Position numbers and translations under genes: made by a program. From JACDBD01 sp050743385 (GTDB lineage Bacteria > Actinomycetota > Acidimicrobiia > IMCC26256 > JACDBD01): a stretch of DNA of 31,752 bases. This document shows positions 15,024 through 22,227 of this stretch, piece after piece. The stretch is taken from NCBI GenBank assembly GCA_050743385.1, contig JBOGFJ010000309.1, positions 1 through 31,752 of the forward strand, in the 5' to 3' direction. Positions within the stretch are counted from its first letter, which is position 1. Each line of letters opens with the position of its first letter. The notes below the pieces were generated by a model. It did no database searches and was not told the DNA's origin. It saw only the letters and a program-made list of their open reading frames with translations.

Positions 15024-15773
15024 CTAGGACGCGACCCAGGCGAGCGCGAGCTCGGTGCGATTGCGCGCCCCGAGCTTCGACATCGCGCCCGACAGATGCT
15101 TTTTGACGGTGTCCTGGCTGAGGAAAAGGTATGACGCGATCTCCTGATTGCTCCAGCCCGCCCCTACGAGCTCGGCGACATCGCGCTCGCGGGCCGTGAG
15201 CGTCGCGATCTCGATGGCCCGAGGCGTTGCGGCCAGGTGGCGCACGAGGAGGTTGGTGAGGTGCGGCCGCAGCGCTGCCAGCACCGCCCGCTCGCGCGTC
15301 CCGATGTCGCGCTCGTCCTCACCCAGGATCGTGACGACGCCGTCTTTGGGGCCGCGGGTGTCGAGACGGACGCTCAGCTGCGCCCCGATGTGTTGGCGCA
15401 CGAGGAACCCGTCGAGGTACCGCCGGGCGGGCGGTCCGCCACCCGGGAGCAGCTCGTCCAGTTGCGCGTAGCCGTGGCGGTGGAGCACCACGCTCGCCGC
15501 CGGCGTGCGGAACACGTCGTCGGCCACGTACCGGTCGAAGTACTCCTCGAGCACGCCGGGCCCGAAGCCGTTCTCGACGCCGTCGACGGTGTCGGCGCCG
15601 ACCCCCGGGAGGATGGGCTCGCTCAGGAAGAACGTGGTGCGCCGGAACCCGAAGCGCCGGGCGAGGCCGTCGAGCGTCGCCCGCCGGAAACTGTCGAGGG
15701 AGCCGGTCTGCTCGACGTCCTCGAGCAACGCCAGCACCCGTCGCAGATCGGATGCGCCCAGCACGTCTGCCAC
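15024..15773 (-). CDS. LuxR-type transcriptional regulator
   Basis: 249-residue regulator. The C-terminal LuxR helix-turn-helix (about 183-245) reads LTARERDVAELVGAGWSNQEIASYLFLSQDTVKKHLSGAMSKLG, with canonical spacing. The N-terminal ~170 residues look like a GAF/PAS-type sensor (FRRTTFFLSEPI..., GVVTILGED). No receiver Asp pocket is evident, so it is not a clear two-component response regulator. I chose GTG 15773 because GGAGGG lies six bases upstream; GTG 15797 would add eight residues. It is divergent from the amidohydrolase operon. A palindrome of the LuxR-site kind lies upstream and recurs before the SDR gene at 9737, which gives it two probable targets plus itself. Confidence 0.87.
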   Translation of the reverse strand: MADVLGASDLRRVLALLEDVEQTGSLDSFRRATLDGLARRFGFRRTTFFLSEPILPGVGADTVDGVENGFGPGVLEEYFDRYVADDVFRTPAASVVLHRHGYAQLDELLPGGGPPARRYLDGFLVRQHIGAQLSVRLDTRGPKDGVVTILGEDERDIGTRERAVLAALRPHLTNLLVRHLAATPRAIEIATLTARERDVAELVGAGWSNQEIASYLFLSQDTVKKHLSGAMSKLGARNRTELALAWVAS

Positions 15774-15800
15774 TACGAGCCCTCCGGCGACTCCCACTCG

Positions 15801-15822
15801 AACGGCACCTTTGTGCCATTGC
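15801..15822. promoter_or_regulatory. Palindromic regulator site GGCAC-CTTT-GTGCC (copy B)
   Basis: 5-bp perfect arms at 15804-15808 and 15813-15817. On the minus strand the 22-base stretch matches copy A (9790-9811) in 19 positions. It lies 28 bases upstream of the LuxR-type start and abuts the -35 box of the amidohydrolase promoter on the plus strand. Confidence 0.66.
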
Positions 15823-15847
15823 CGCCCACCGGCGCCGATCTTAGGAT
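15819..15847 (+). promoter_or_regulatory. Promoter of the amidohydrolase operon (TTGCCG-N17-TAGGAT)
   Basis: -35 TTGCCG (15819-15824) and -10 TAGGAT (15842-15847) are separated by 17 bases. The -35 begins two bases after the palindrome at 15804-15817. The SDR promoter (9765-9793) has the same spacing and the same palindrome placement. Confidence 0.6.
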
Positions 15848-15915
15848 CGTTCTACGACCCGGTGGGCAGCCGTCTTCCGAGTGAGGAATGTCCACAGTCG
15901 AGGACAGGGGGTCCG

Positions 15916-16989
15916 ATGATCGACGGCACGTTCGTTCTCGACACCGTGTTGCACGCCTACAACTTCAGTCCCGAGAACGTCAAGAACCCGCAGCTGATCG
16001 AGCAGCTGTCGATGATGCTGTACGGACTCTGCGCCAGCTCCGCACCGCGCGACGAACCGCAGTACACGCTCGACGTCGATCGCTTCATGTCGGCACCCGA
16101 TCCCGACCTGCTCGCGCACGCCCTGTTCGCGGAGAGCCAGACCGACGCCGGCATCTACCACGAGGTTCCTCAGTGGGGGACCATGCACGATGGTGGCTCG
16201 CCGATCTGGGTTGGGAAGGAACTACGCGACCGCTATCCCGGCCGCGTTGCGTTGTACGGCGCGGTGAGCCCGTGGCACCTCGATCCACTCGAGGAGGTCG
16301 ATCGCCTCGTCGAGGAAGACAAGGTCGTGGGGCTCAAGCTCTATCCCCTCGACGTGATCGACGGCGTCCCACAGAGCTTCCGCATGGACGATCCCGAGGT
16401 GATCTTCCCGATCCTCGAACGCGCCGAGCAACGGGGCTTGAAGACGGTGGCGGTACACAAGGCGCTCCCGCTCGGCCCGATGCCCATGGAGCCGTTCCGG
16501 GTCGAAGACATGGAGGCAGCGTTCGCCGCGTTCCCGAACCTGAACATCGAGATCGTGCATGGAGGCATGGCGTTCCTCGAGGAGACCGCCCTCCAGGTGG
16601 CACGGTTTCCGAACGCGGTGATCAACCTCGAGGGCGCGACGTCGTTCCTGCCCAACGCGCCCATGAAGTTCGCCGAGGTGCTCGGCGCGTTCCTCTCCTT
16701 CGGCGCCGAGGACCGCATCATCTGGGCGACGGGATGCGTGGCGTTCCACCCGCGGCCGCTCATCGAAAAGTTCTGGAACTTCGAGTTCCCGTCGTTGCTC
16801 ACCGAGGGCTACGGCGTGCCTCCCCTCACCCGGGAAGTCAAGGCCAAGATCCTCAGCGGGAACGCGGCGCGGCTCGTGGGGCTCGACCTCGACGACATGG
16901 CGAAGAAGTCGGCGGGCGACGAGTTCTCCGAACGAAGCGAGCTGGCCGAGGCGTGGACGGGCGGGCGCGTCGCGGCCGCGGCGTCGTGA
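15916..16989 (+). CDS. Amidohydrolase family protein (diiron-monooxygenase-associated type)
   Basis: 357-residue TIM-barrel protein. Recognisable positions are D9-TVLH13 at the first strand, GLKLYP around K141, VAVHKALPLGP with H181, IEIVHGGMAFLEE with H215, and a C-terminal HPRPLIEKFWNFEF. From memory, this pattern matches amidohydrolase-like proteins encoded beside soluble diiron monooxygenases (propane monooxygenase clusters), where they are thought to aid enzyme maturation. At the position where family members carry an SD-type acidic motif, this one reads ATGC (271-274), so hydrolase activity is doubtful. ATG 15916 has a GGGGG site just upstream. It is followed by a MIP18/DUF59 gene 22 bases downstream, the same pairing as in those clusters. 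No monooxygenase genes are present in the window. Confidence 0.82.
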   Translation: MIDGTFVLDTVLHAYNFSPENVKNPQLIEQLSMMLYGLCASSAPRDEPQYTLDVDRFMSAPDPDLLAHALFAESQTDAGIYHEVPQWGTMHDGGSPIWVGKELRDRYPGRVALYGAVSPWHLDPLEEVDRLVEEDKVVGLKLYPLDVIDGVPQSFRMDDPEVIFPILERAEQRGLKTVAVHKALPLGPMPMEPFRVEDMEAAFAAFPNLNIEIVHGGMAFLEETALQVARFPNAVINLEGATSFLPNAPMKFAEVLGAFLSFGAEDRIIWATGCVAFHPRPLIEKFWNFEFPSLLTEGYGVPPLTREVKAKILSGNAARLVGLDLDDMAKKSAGDEFSERSELAEAWTGGRVAAAAS

Positions 16990-17011
16990 CGGTGACCGGG
17001 AACTGCGGGCC

Positions 17012-17407
17012 GTGATCCTCGAGTCCGACGTCCGTGCCGCGCTCGACGACGTCACGGACCCCTGCAGCGAGGTGGCGGGCCTCCCCGCCGGGATCGTCGA
17101 GATGGGGTTGGTCACGCACCTCGCCGTCGACCAGTCGCCCAACGGCGCGATCGTGTCGCTCGCGATCCGCGTGACCGAGCCGACCTGTCTCATGGGGCCG
17201 TCGCTGGCATCGGGTGCCCGCGCGCGCGTGGAGGCGTTGCCGGGTGTCGCCCGGGTCGACGTGACCCTCAGCGACGACAACGAGTGGGTGCCGGCGGCGA
17301 TGAGCGCGGAGTACCGGGGTCGGCTCGCCGCGCACCGGGCCGCGCGTCGCGGCGCCGTCGAGGTGCAGGAGACAGCGCTCGGCGCCCCGATCCGGATCAG
17401 GCGGTAG
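17012..17407 (+). CDS. MIP18/DUF59 family metal-sulfur cluster assembly protein
   Basis: 131-residue protein of the MIP18 (DUF59, PaaD-like) family. These small proteins assist iron-sulfur or di-iron enzyme maturation. The family signature is seen in DPCSEVAGLPAGIVEMGLV (residues 16-34) and in VTEPTCLMGP with C59, the conserved cysteine. The start is GTG 17012, with only a weak ribosome-binding site, consistent with translation coupled to the amidohydrolase gene ending 22 bases upstream. It converges with the cupin gene, with ten bases between the stops. The client enzyme is not encoded next to it; the Rieske oxygenases or BoxB in this window are possible clients, by inference only. Confidence 0.82.
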   Translation: MILESDVRAALDDVTDPCSEVAGLPAGIVEMGLVTHLAVDQSPNGAIVSLAIRVTEPTCLMGPSLASGARARVEALPGVARVDVTLSDDNEWVPAAMSAEYRGRLAAHRAARRGAVEVQETALGAPIRIRR

Positions 17408-17417
17408 GCGCGCCCGG

Positions 17418-17921
17418 TCAGACAGCCGGCGAGGTCGCGGCGAGCTTCGGGCCTTCGAGCGCCTCGCCGTTGCGCGCCCGCTCGAGCGCGCGCTCCCAGA
17501 ACCGCTCGAGGAGCTCGACGTCGACCATCGGGCCGGGCGTACCCTCGGGCGTCTTCGTCGCGATCGGCCCGTAGGAGACGACCAGCATGATCACGTCCTC
17601 GTCGGGCGGGGGCTCGGAGTGCACGAGACCGGCGGGCTCGAAGAAGTAGTCACCGGGCCCGAGCGTCCGGTCGCCGAAGTCGAGATGACCTCGGAGCAGC
17701 AGGTACTCGCCGGCGCCGCAGTGCTTGTGCATCGGACCGCGGGCCCCCGGCGGTATCCAGAGCAGTGACGTCATGCCGCCGATGTCGCGGTTGACGCGCA
17801 AGAGCTTGAACCCCCCACCGTCAACCCCCGGGAACGGTGCCCACGGGAGCTCGTCGCTCTGCGCGACGAAAGACGAGCTGGTTGCGTACGTGCTCTTGGC
17901 GGCCTCGGACATCGTGTTCAC
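17418..17921 (-). CDS. Cupin-domain protein
   Basis: 167-residue single-domain cupin. The first cupin motif is PGARGPMHKHCGAGEYLLLRG, with metal ligands H65, H67 and E72. The second is GPGDYFFEPAGLVHSE, with H101, so all four ligands are present and a metal-dependent activity or sensing role is possible. It resembles the anti-sigma-like ChrR cupin group but lacks the zinc-binding N-terminal domain. GTG 17921 overlaps the SnoaL-like stop as GTGA, so the two are coupled; ATG 17912 is an alternative start. Function unknown, possibly an isomerase or dioxygenase-like step in the same catabolic route. Confidence 0.82.
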   Translation of the reverse strand: MNTMSEAAKSTYATSSSFVAQSDELPWAPFPGVDGGGFKLLRVNRDIGGMTSLLWIPPGARGPMHKHCGAGEYLLLRGHLDFGDRTLGPGDYFFEPAGLVHSEPPPDEDVIMLVVSYGPIATKTPEGTPGPMVDVELLERFWERALERARNGEALEGPKLAATSPAV

Positions 17922-18310
17922 CCCATCATCTCGTCGAATGCGTACAGGTCGAACTGGTACTCGCGCATGTCGACGACCTTCCCGTCGGCGATCGTATGCA
18001 CCAGCACTTCTCGAAGCGCACTCTCACGCCCGTCGATGGTGGCGCGACCCGTCTGGAGGACGACCGCCGTCGTGTCGTTCGCGAGCACGTCGTGCAGCTC
18101 GATCTGCGCGCTGCCCTTGCTCGCGCGCATGAGCTCGCGGAAGAGGTCCAGGATCGCGTCGATCCCGACGTGCATCCCGGCGTTTGGCCCGCGGCCGGGG
18201 ATGTTCCAGCGGCAGTCGGGGGCGATGATCTCGCAGATCGTCTCGCGGTCGCGCCGCGCGTATGCGTCGTAGAGCCGCCGGAGCAAGAGGGCGTTCGGGT
18301 GGCCGCTCAC
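17918..18310 (-). CDS. SnoaL-like (NTF2-fold) protein
   Basis: 130-residue NTF2-like protein. The N-terminal helix LLLRRLYDAYARRDRETICEIIAPDCRW, the central loop NIPGRGPNAGMHVGIDAILDLFREL and the closing strands EVLVHTIADGKVVDMREYQFD are typical of SnoaL/ketosteroid-isomerase-like domains. It may act as an isomerase, cyclase or hydrolase on a small cyclic substrate. GTG 18310 has no ribosome-binding site but lies seven bases after a TACACT -10 box, so translation is probably leaderless. It is coupled to the cupin gene. Divergent from the solute-binding protein gene across an AT-rich promoter region. Confidence 0.8.
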   Translation of the reverse strand: MSGHPNALLLRRLYDAYARRDRETICEIIAPDCRWNIPGRGPNAGMHVGIDAILDLFRELMRASKGSAQIELHDVLANDTTAVVLQTGRATIDGRESALREVLVHTIADGKVVDMREYQFDLYAFDEMMG

Positions 18311-18317
18311 GCGCTGG

Positions 18318-18345
18318 AGTGTAACTGTTGATGTGTCAGCCGCAA
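18318..18345 (-). promoter_or_regulatory. Promoter of the SnoaL-cupin unit (TTGCGG-N16-TACACT)
   Basis: On the minus strand, TTGCGG and TACACT are separated by 16 bases, and TACACT ends seven bases before GTG 18310. The transcript would start at the initiation codon. Confidence 0.5.
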
Positions 18346-18356
18346 TACGGTTTGTA

Positions 18357-18372
18357 GAAGATAATTGTCTTC
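18357..18372. promoter_or_regulatory. Near-perfect palindrome GAAGATAATTGTCTTC
   Basis: Seven of eight base pairs match across the 16-bp palindrome. It lies in the AT-rich divergent region, seven bases upstream of the -35 box of the solute-binding protein gene, and is a likely repressor or activator site. The regulator is not identifiable from the neighbourhood. Confidence 0.5.
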
Positions 18373-18378
18373 ACTCCC

Positions 18379-18406
18379 TTGACCGATTGTCCATAAATTG
18401 TAGAAT
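18379..18406 (+). promoter_or_regulatory. Promoter of the solute-binding protein/SDR unit (TTGACC-N16-TAGAAT)
   Basis: -35 TTGACC (18379-18384) and -10 TAGAAT (18401-18406) are near consensus with a 16-base spacer. The leader is about 35 bases. The -10 lies inside the second of two TTGTAGAA direct repeats (18352-18359 and 18398-18405). Confidence 0.65.
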
Positions 18407-18447
18407 TACCGGCGCGAGCGCCAGTGTGGCGCGGCAGGGGGGTCGTC

Positions 18448-19674
18448 ATGAGGGGCATGCGCCGGGTCGGGTTCGTCGTCACCGCGCTCAGCATCGGCGC
18501 CCTTGCCGCGGCGCCCACTGTGGCCGCCGACAGCACTCGGGGCCAGCAGGACGAGGGCGACCCGATCACGATCATGACGATCGGAGAGTTCGACGTCACC
18601 GCCGCGGGATCCTCGAACCCCGAGGTCTCGGGTGCCGTCGAGGCCCGGGCCGAGGCGATCAACAAGGCCGGTGGCATCGAGGACGTGAACGGGGTGACGC
18701 ACGAGCTCCGGGTCGACGTGTGCAACACCGACAACGACCCGAACCGCGCCGAGCAGTGCACCCGTGACGCCGTCGAGCAGGGCGTCGTGGCCGTGGTGGG
18801 GAACTTCACCGCGCTCGGGAGCTCCGTGTATCCGCTCCTCGAGGAGGCCGGCATCGCGAGCATCGGGCCGGCGGCGAGCGAGCCGACGACACTCTCGAGC
18901 CCGGTCGCGTTCGCCCTGCAGAGTGGCATCCCCGGCATCTTCTTCGAGATGCCCCGGCTCCTGTCCGATCGGGGTTCGACGCAGCTCAGCCTCGTGTACC
19001 CCGACCTGCCCGCGGCCGCGCAGGCAGTCCCGCTCGTGGGAATCGCGGCAGAGGCCGCGGGCGTGGAGGTCGTCAACGAGGTCGTCGTGCCGCTCGACGC
19101 CGCCGACATCGCACCCCAAGTCGCGGCGGCCACCGCGAACGATGCCGACGGGATCATGGGAATCGTCATCGGTGACCAGACCGCGCGGCTGGTGCAAGGT
19201 CTCGACCAGGCCGGTTACGAGGGAGAGTTCGTCACGTCGACCGCCTTCTTGACCCCTGACATCGTCGACGAGCTCGGGGACCAGGCCAACGGCACGCTCG
19301 CGGTGATGACGTACCCGCCGACGACGGCGAAGGGCGTTCCGGGGATCAAGGCGTTCAACAAAGACATGAAGGCCTTCGACAAGGACCTCGCGCGAACTGA
19401 CGGCGCCACGAACGCGTGGCTGGCAACTTGGGTGTTCGAGCAGGTCGCCACGGGCATCGAGATCAACGCCCCCAACGTGCTGGCGGCCATGAACGAGACG
19501 ACCGAACTCGAGACGATGGGTCTCACACCGACCCTGAACTTCACCGACCCGGCCGAGGTCGCGGCGTTCCCGCTGCCCCGGCTCTTCAACCCGACGGTGG
19601 TGAACGCCGAGGTGAAGAAAGGCAGGATCGTTTCGCTCGAGAAGCCACCGGAGTTCGTGAACCCCTTCGAGTAG
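18448..19674 (+). CDS. ABC transporter solute-binding protein (branched-chain amino acid type)
   Basis: 408-residue extracytoplasmic receptor of the periplasmic-binding type 1 / LivJ-like group, usually for amino acids, amides or aromatic acids. A Sec signal peptide covers about residues 1-29 (MRGMRRVGFVVTALSIGALA...) with an AxA-type cleavage site. There is no lipobox cysteine, which is unusual for a Gram-positive receptor. The mature part starts with GDPITIMTIGEFDVTAAG and has the typical GGIEDVNG hinge and ASIGPAASEP pocket strand. ATG 18448 has a GGGGGG site upstream. No permease or ATPase genes are in the window. Three SDR genes follow, the first 10 bases downstream, so uptake and oxidation of one substrate seem linked. 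It is similar at the C-terminus to the fragment at 1-166. Confidence 0.88.
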   Translation: MRGMRRVGFVVTALSIGALAAAPTVAADSTRGQQDEGDPITIMTIGEFDVTAAGSSNPEVSGAVEARAEAINKAGGIEDVNGVTHELRVDVCNTDNDPNRAEQCTRDAVEQGVVAVVGNFTALGSSVYPLLEEAGIASIGPAASEPTTLSSPVAFALQSGIPGIFFEMPRLLSDRGSTQLSLVYPDLPAAAQAVPLVGIAAEAAGVEVVNEVVVPLDAADIAPQVAAATANDADGIMGIVIGDQTARLVQGLDQAGYEGEFVTSTAFLTPDIVDELGDQANGTLAVMTYPPTTAKGVPGIKAFNKDMKAFDKDLARTDGATNAWLATWVFEQVATGIEINAPNVLAAMNETTELETMGLTPTLNFTDPAEVAAFPLPRLFNPTVVNAEVKKGRIVSLEKPPEFVNPFE

Positions 19675-19684
19675 CCGTCAGTCC

Positions 19685-20506
19685 ATGAGGCGCTTCGAAG
19701 ACAAGGTCGTGCTGGTGACGGGCGCGGGCTCGGGATTGGGCCGCGCCACCGCGCAGCGCCTGGGTGCCGAAGGCGCGACCGTCGTGGTAAACGACCTCAC
19801 CCAGGAGCGAGCCGACGCGACCGTCGCCGAGCTCAACGGGAAGGGGCAGGGGATCGGTGCCGATGTGGCCGACCGGGCGGCCGTCGACGCGATGTACGCC
19901 GAGGCCGTCGACCGCTACGGCCGCGTCGACGGCGTCGCCAACATCGCCGGCATCCCCTTCGGCGCCGACGGCGAGCTCGAGCGGTTCGCACGCACCACCG
20001 ACGCGATGACGGCCGACATGGCCGCTGGCCGACCGCCGTCGACACGGTGGGACTTCTTCGTGAACATCAGTGACGAGTCGTTCGAGCGCATGCTGCGCGT
20101 GCACCTCTTCGGCACCTTCTACTCGACCCGCGCTGCCGCCCGGCTCATGATGGAGCAGGGCTCGGGCGCGATCGTGAACTGCGCCAGCGGGGCGGCCGTC
20201 ACGGGCTTCCCGGCCAGCGCGCACTACGCCGCCGCCAAGGCCGGGATCCTCGGGCTCACGCGGGCAGCGGCGACCGAGCTGGGTGCCTGGGGCGTGCGCG
20301 TCAACGCGGTCGCGCCGGGGGCGATGGACACACCGATGCTCGCCGACGCCCCGCCGGCCTTCGTCGCCGCCGGCACCGCGCAGACACCCCTCGGGCGGAT
20401 GGCCGCGCCCAGCGAGGTCGCGGCGGTAGCCGCGTTCCTCCTGTCGGACGACTCTTCGTACATGACCGGCCAGACGGTCGAGCCCAACGGCGGGATGCAC
20501 ATGTGA
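19685..20506 (+). CDS. SDR-family oxidoreductase, tandem copy 1
   Basis: 273-residue SDR with TGAGSGLG (residues 12-19), VANIAG in place of the usual NNAG, and catalytic S168, Y181 and K185. It contains about 22-25 extra residues between the NIAG motif and the following helix (around 95-130: ELERFARTTDAM ... RPPSTRWDFFVNISDESFERML). The next two SDRs share this insertion. It starts ten bases after the solute-binding protein gene. Its stop overlaps the next start. ND at residues 36-37 after the Rossmann strand suggests NAD use. A distant guess is a cyclic or steroid-like alcohol as substrate. Confidence 0.9.
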   Translation: MRRFEDKVVLVTGAGSGLGRATAQRLGAEGATVVVNDLTQERADATVAELNGKGQGIGADVADRAAVDAMYAEAVDRYGRVDGVANIAGIPFGADGELERFARTTDAMTADMAAGRPPSTRWDFFVNISDESFERMLRVHLFGTFYSTRAAARLMMEQGSGAIVNCASGAAVTGFPASAHYAAAKAGILGLTRAAATELGAWGVRVNAVAPGAMDTPMLADAPPAFVAAGTAQTPLGRMAAPSEVAAVAAFLLSDDSSYMTGQTVEPNGGMHM

Positions 20507-21360
20507 GCGAGGACGTGAACGCGGCCGGGTCCGGACGGCTCGAAGGGCGGATCGCGCTCGTGACGGGCGCGGGCTCTGGCATCGGGGAGGCGATCGCGCG
20601 CCGGTTCGCGACCGAGGGCGCGACCGTCGTGGTCAACGACCTCACCGTCGAACGGGCACAGCACACGATCGACTCCTTCGCCGGCGGGTCGCCTGCCGGG
20701 CACCCCGTGGCTGCCGACGTCGCCGACGCCGACCGGGTGCGGGCGATGTTCGCCGAGATCCGCGACGCCTACGGGCGCCTGGACGTGCTGGTCAACAACG
20801 CCGGGATCGGCGAAGGCTCTCCCGAGGAGCTCGAGTACGTGAACCGCACGGCTGAGACCCTCGCCGGCGACATGGCCGCCGGCCGGCCGCCTTCGGTGGC
20901 GTTCGACTTCACTCGCAACGTCACCGACGACTCGTTCACGCGCATGATCGGCGTCCATCTCGGAGGATGCTTCTACTGCACGCGCGCGGCGCTCGACCTC
21001 ATGATCCCCCAGAGCGCCGGGTCGATCGTCAACATCTCGAGCGCCGGCGGCCTCGTCGGCCAACCGGTATTCACGCACTACTCGGCGGCGAAAGCGGGCA
21101 TCCTCGGTTTCACGCGCGCCGTCGCCGCCGAGGGTGGGCCCTTCGGGATCCGAGTCAACGCGATCGCGCCGGGAGCGATCGACACGCCCCTCGGCGCCAA
21201 GCTGCCCCGGTCCTTCGTCCACGCGCTGATCGCGAACGCGCCCATCGGTCGTCTCGGGACGCCCGACGAGCTCGCGGCTACTGCGCTTTATCTCGCATCG
21301 GACGAATCGTCGTTCGTCACCGGCCAGACGTTGGGCGTCAACGGGGGAGTGCTGATGTGA
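20503..21360 (+). CDS. SDR-family oxidoreductase, tandem copy 2
   Basis: 285-residue SDR with TGAGSGIG at 21-28, VNNAG at 97-101, and catalytic S179/S180, Y193 and K197 in NISSAGG and HYSAAKAG. It shares the insertion seen in copy 1 (ELEYVNRTAETLAGDMAAGRPP ... DDSFTRMI). The GTG start at 20503 overlaps the previous stop (GTGA) and its own stop overlaps the next GTG, so the three are translated together. It is slightly longer at the N-terminus than copy 1. NAD preference is suggested by ND after the Rossmann strand. Substrate unknown. Confidence 0.9.
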   Translation: MSEDVNAAGSGRLEGRIALVTGAGSGIGEAIARRFATEGATVVVNDLTVERAQHTIDSFAGGSPAGHPVAADVADADRVRAMFAEIRDAYGRLDVLVNNAGIGEGSPEELEYVNRTAETLAGDMAAGRPPSVAFDFTRNVTDDSFTRMIGVHLGGCFYCTRAALDLMIPQSAGSIVNISSAGGLVGQPVFTHYSAAKAGILGFTRAVAAEGGPFGIRVNAIAPGAIDTPLGAKLPRSFVHALIANAPIGRLGTPDELAATALYLASDESSFVTGQTLGVNGGVLM

Positions 21361-22199
21361 GCGGGATGCGACGGTTCGCGGGGCGGGTCGCGCTCGTCAC
21401 GGGGGCGGGAACCTCGGGCATCGGACGGGCGATCTGTGCCCAGCTGGCGAACGAAGGCGCCCGGGTGGCGGTGAACGACCTGCGCCACGATGACGCCGCG
21501 ACCGCCGCCGCGCAGCTCCCGGGGAGCGACGAGCACTTCGCGGTCGCGGCCGACGTCTCCGACAGCAGCTCGGTCGAAGCCATGCACGACGCGGTGATGG
21601 CACGCTTCGGCCGCCTCGACGTGCTCGTGAACAACGCCGCCATCGCGAGCGGCGTTCCCGACGAGATGACATACATCAACGAGGCTGCCGAGCAGATGAT
21701 GAGCGAGGTCGCCGAGCAGGGGCGACCTGCGAGTCGATGGGACATGTTCGAACGCATCACCGACGAGTCGTGGCATCGCATGCTCGGGGTCGTGCTGTCG
21801 GGCACCTTCTTCAACCTTCGGGCCGCCATCCCGAGAATGGTTGCCGGCGGGGGTGGCGCGATCGTCAACATCTCGAGCGGCGCAGCCGTCGTCGCGACCC
21901 CGAGCAACCCGCACTACGCGGCGGCGAAGGCGGGCGTGCTCGCGCTCACGCGCGCCGCGGCAGCCGACTACGGCAGCTCCGGGATCCGGGTGAACGCGGT
22001 GCTCCCCGGGCTCATCGACACGCCGGCGCAGCGGGCCGGACTCAGGGACACGATGCGGGCGGTGCTCGCGGGGCAGACCCCGCTCGGGCGCATTGGGCTC
22101 TCCGAGGAGATCGCGGTCGCGGTGGCGTTCCTGGCATCCGACGAAGCGTCGTACACGACCGGCCAGTCCGTCGCGGTGAACGGCGGTATGCACATGTAG
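21357..22199 (+). CDS. SDR-family oxidoreductase, tandem copy 3
   Basis: 280-residue SDR with TGAGTSGIG (one residue longer than in copies 1 and 2) at 15-23, VNNAA instead of NNAG, and catalytic S174, Y187 and K191. The shared insertion is present but more diverged (EMTYINEAAEQMMSEVAEQ ... DESWHRML). The GTG at 21357 overlaps the previous stop; ATG 21366 is an alternative start. Like copy 1 it ends in NGGMHM. The three copies likely arose by local duplication and then specialised. Confidence 0.9.
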   Translation: MSGMRRFAGRVALVTGAGTSGIGRAICAQLANEGARVAVNDLRHDDAATAAAQLPGSDEHFAVAADVSDSSSVEAMHDAVMARFGRLDVLVNNAAIASGVPDEMTYINEAAEQMMSEVAEQGRPASRWDMFERITDESWHRMLGVVLSGTFFNLRAAIPRMVAGGGGAIVNISSGAAVVATPSNPHYAAAKAGVLALTRAAAADYGSSGIRVNAVLPGLIDTPAQRAGLRDTMRAVLAGQTPLGRIGLSEEIAVAVAFLASDEASYTTGQSVAVNGGMHM

Positions 22200-22227
22200 T
22201 CCGGCGTCGGACGCGAGGATGCGAGAC

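Noticed and set aside
19685..22199. Mycofactocin-dependent SDRs
   Set aside because: Those carry an insertion earlier, after the second Rossmann strand. Here the extra residues follow the NNAG motif, and no mycofactocin genes are in the window.
20967..22199. Longer version of the third SDR beginning inside the second
   Set aside because: The upstream part is Arg-rich shadow; GTG 21357 with the stop overlap gives a normal SDR N-terminus.
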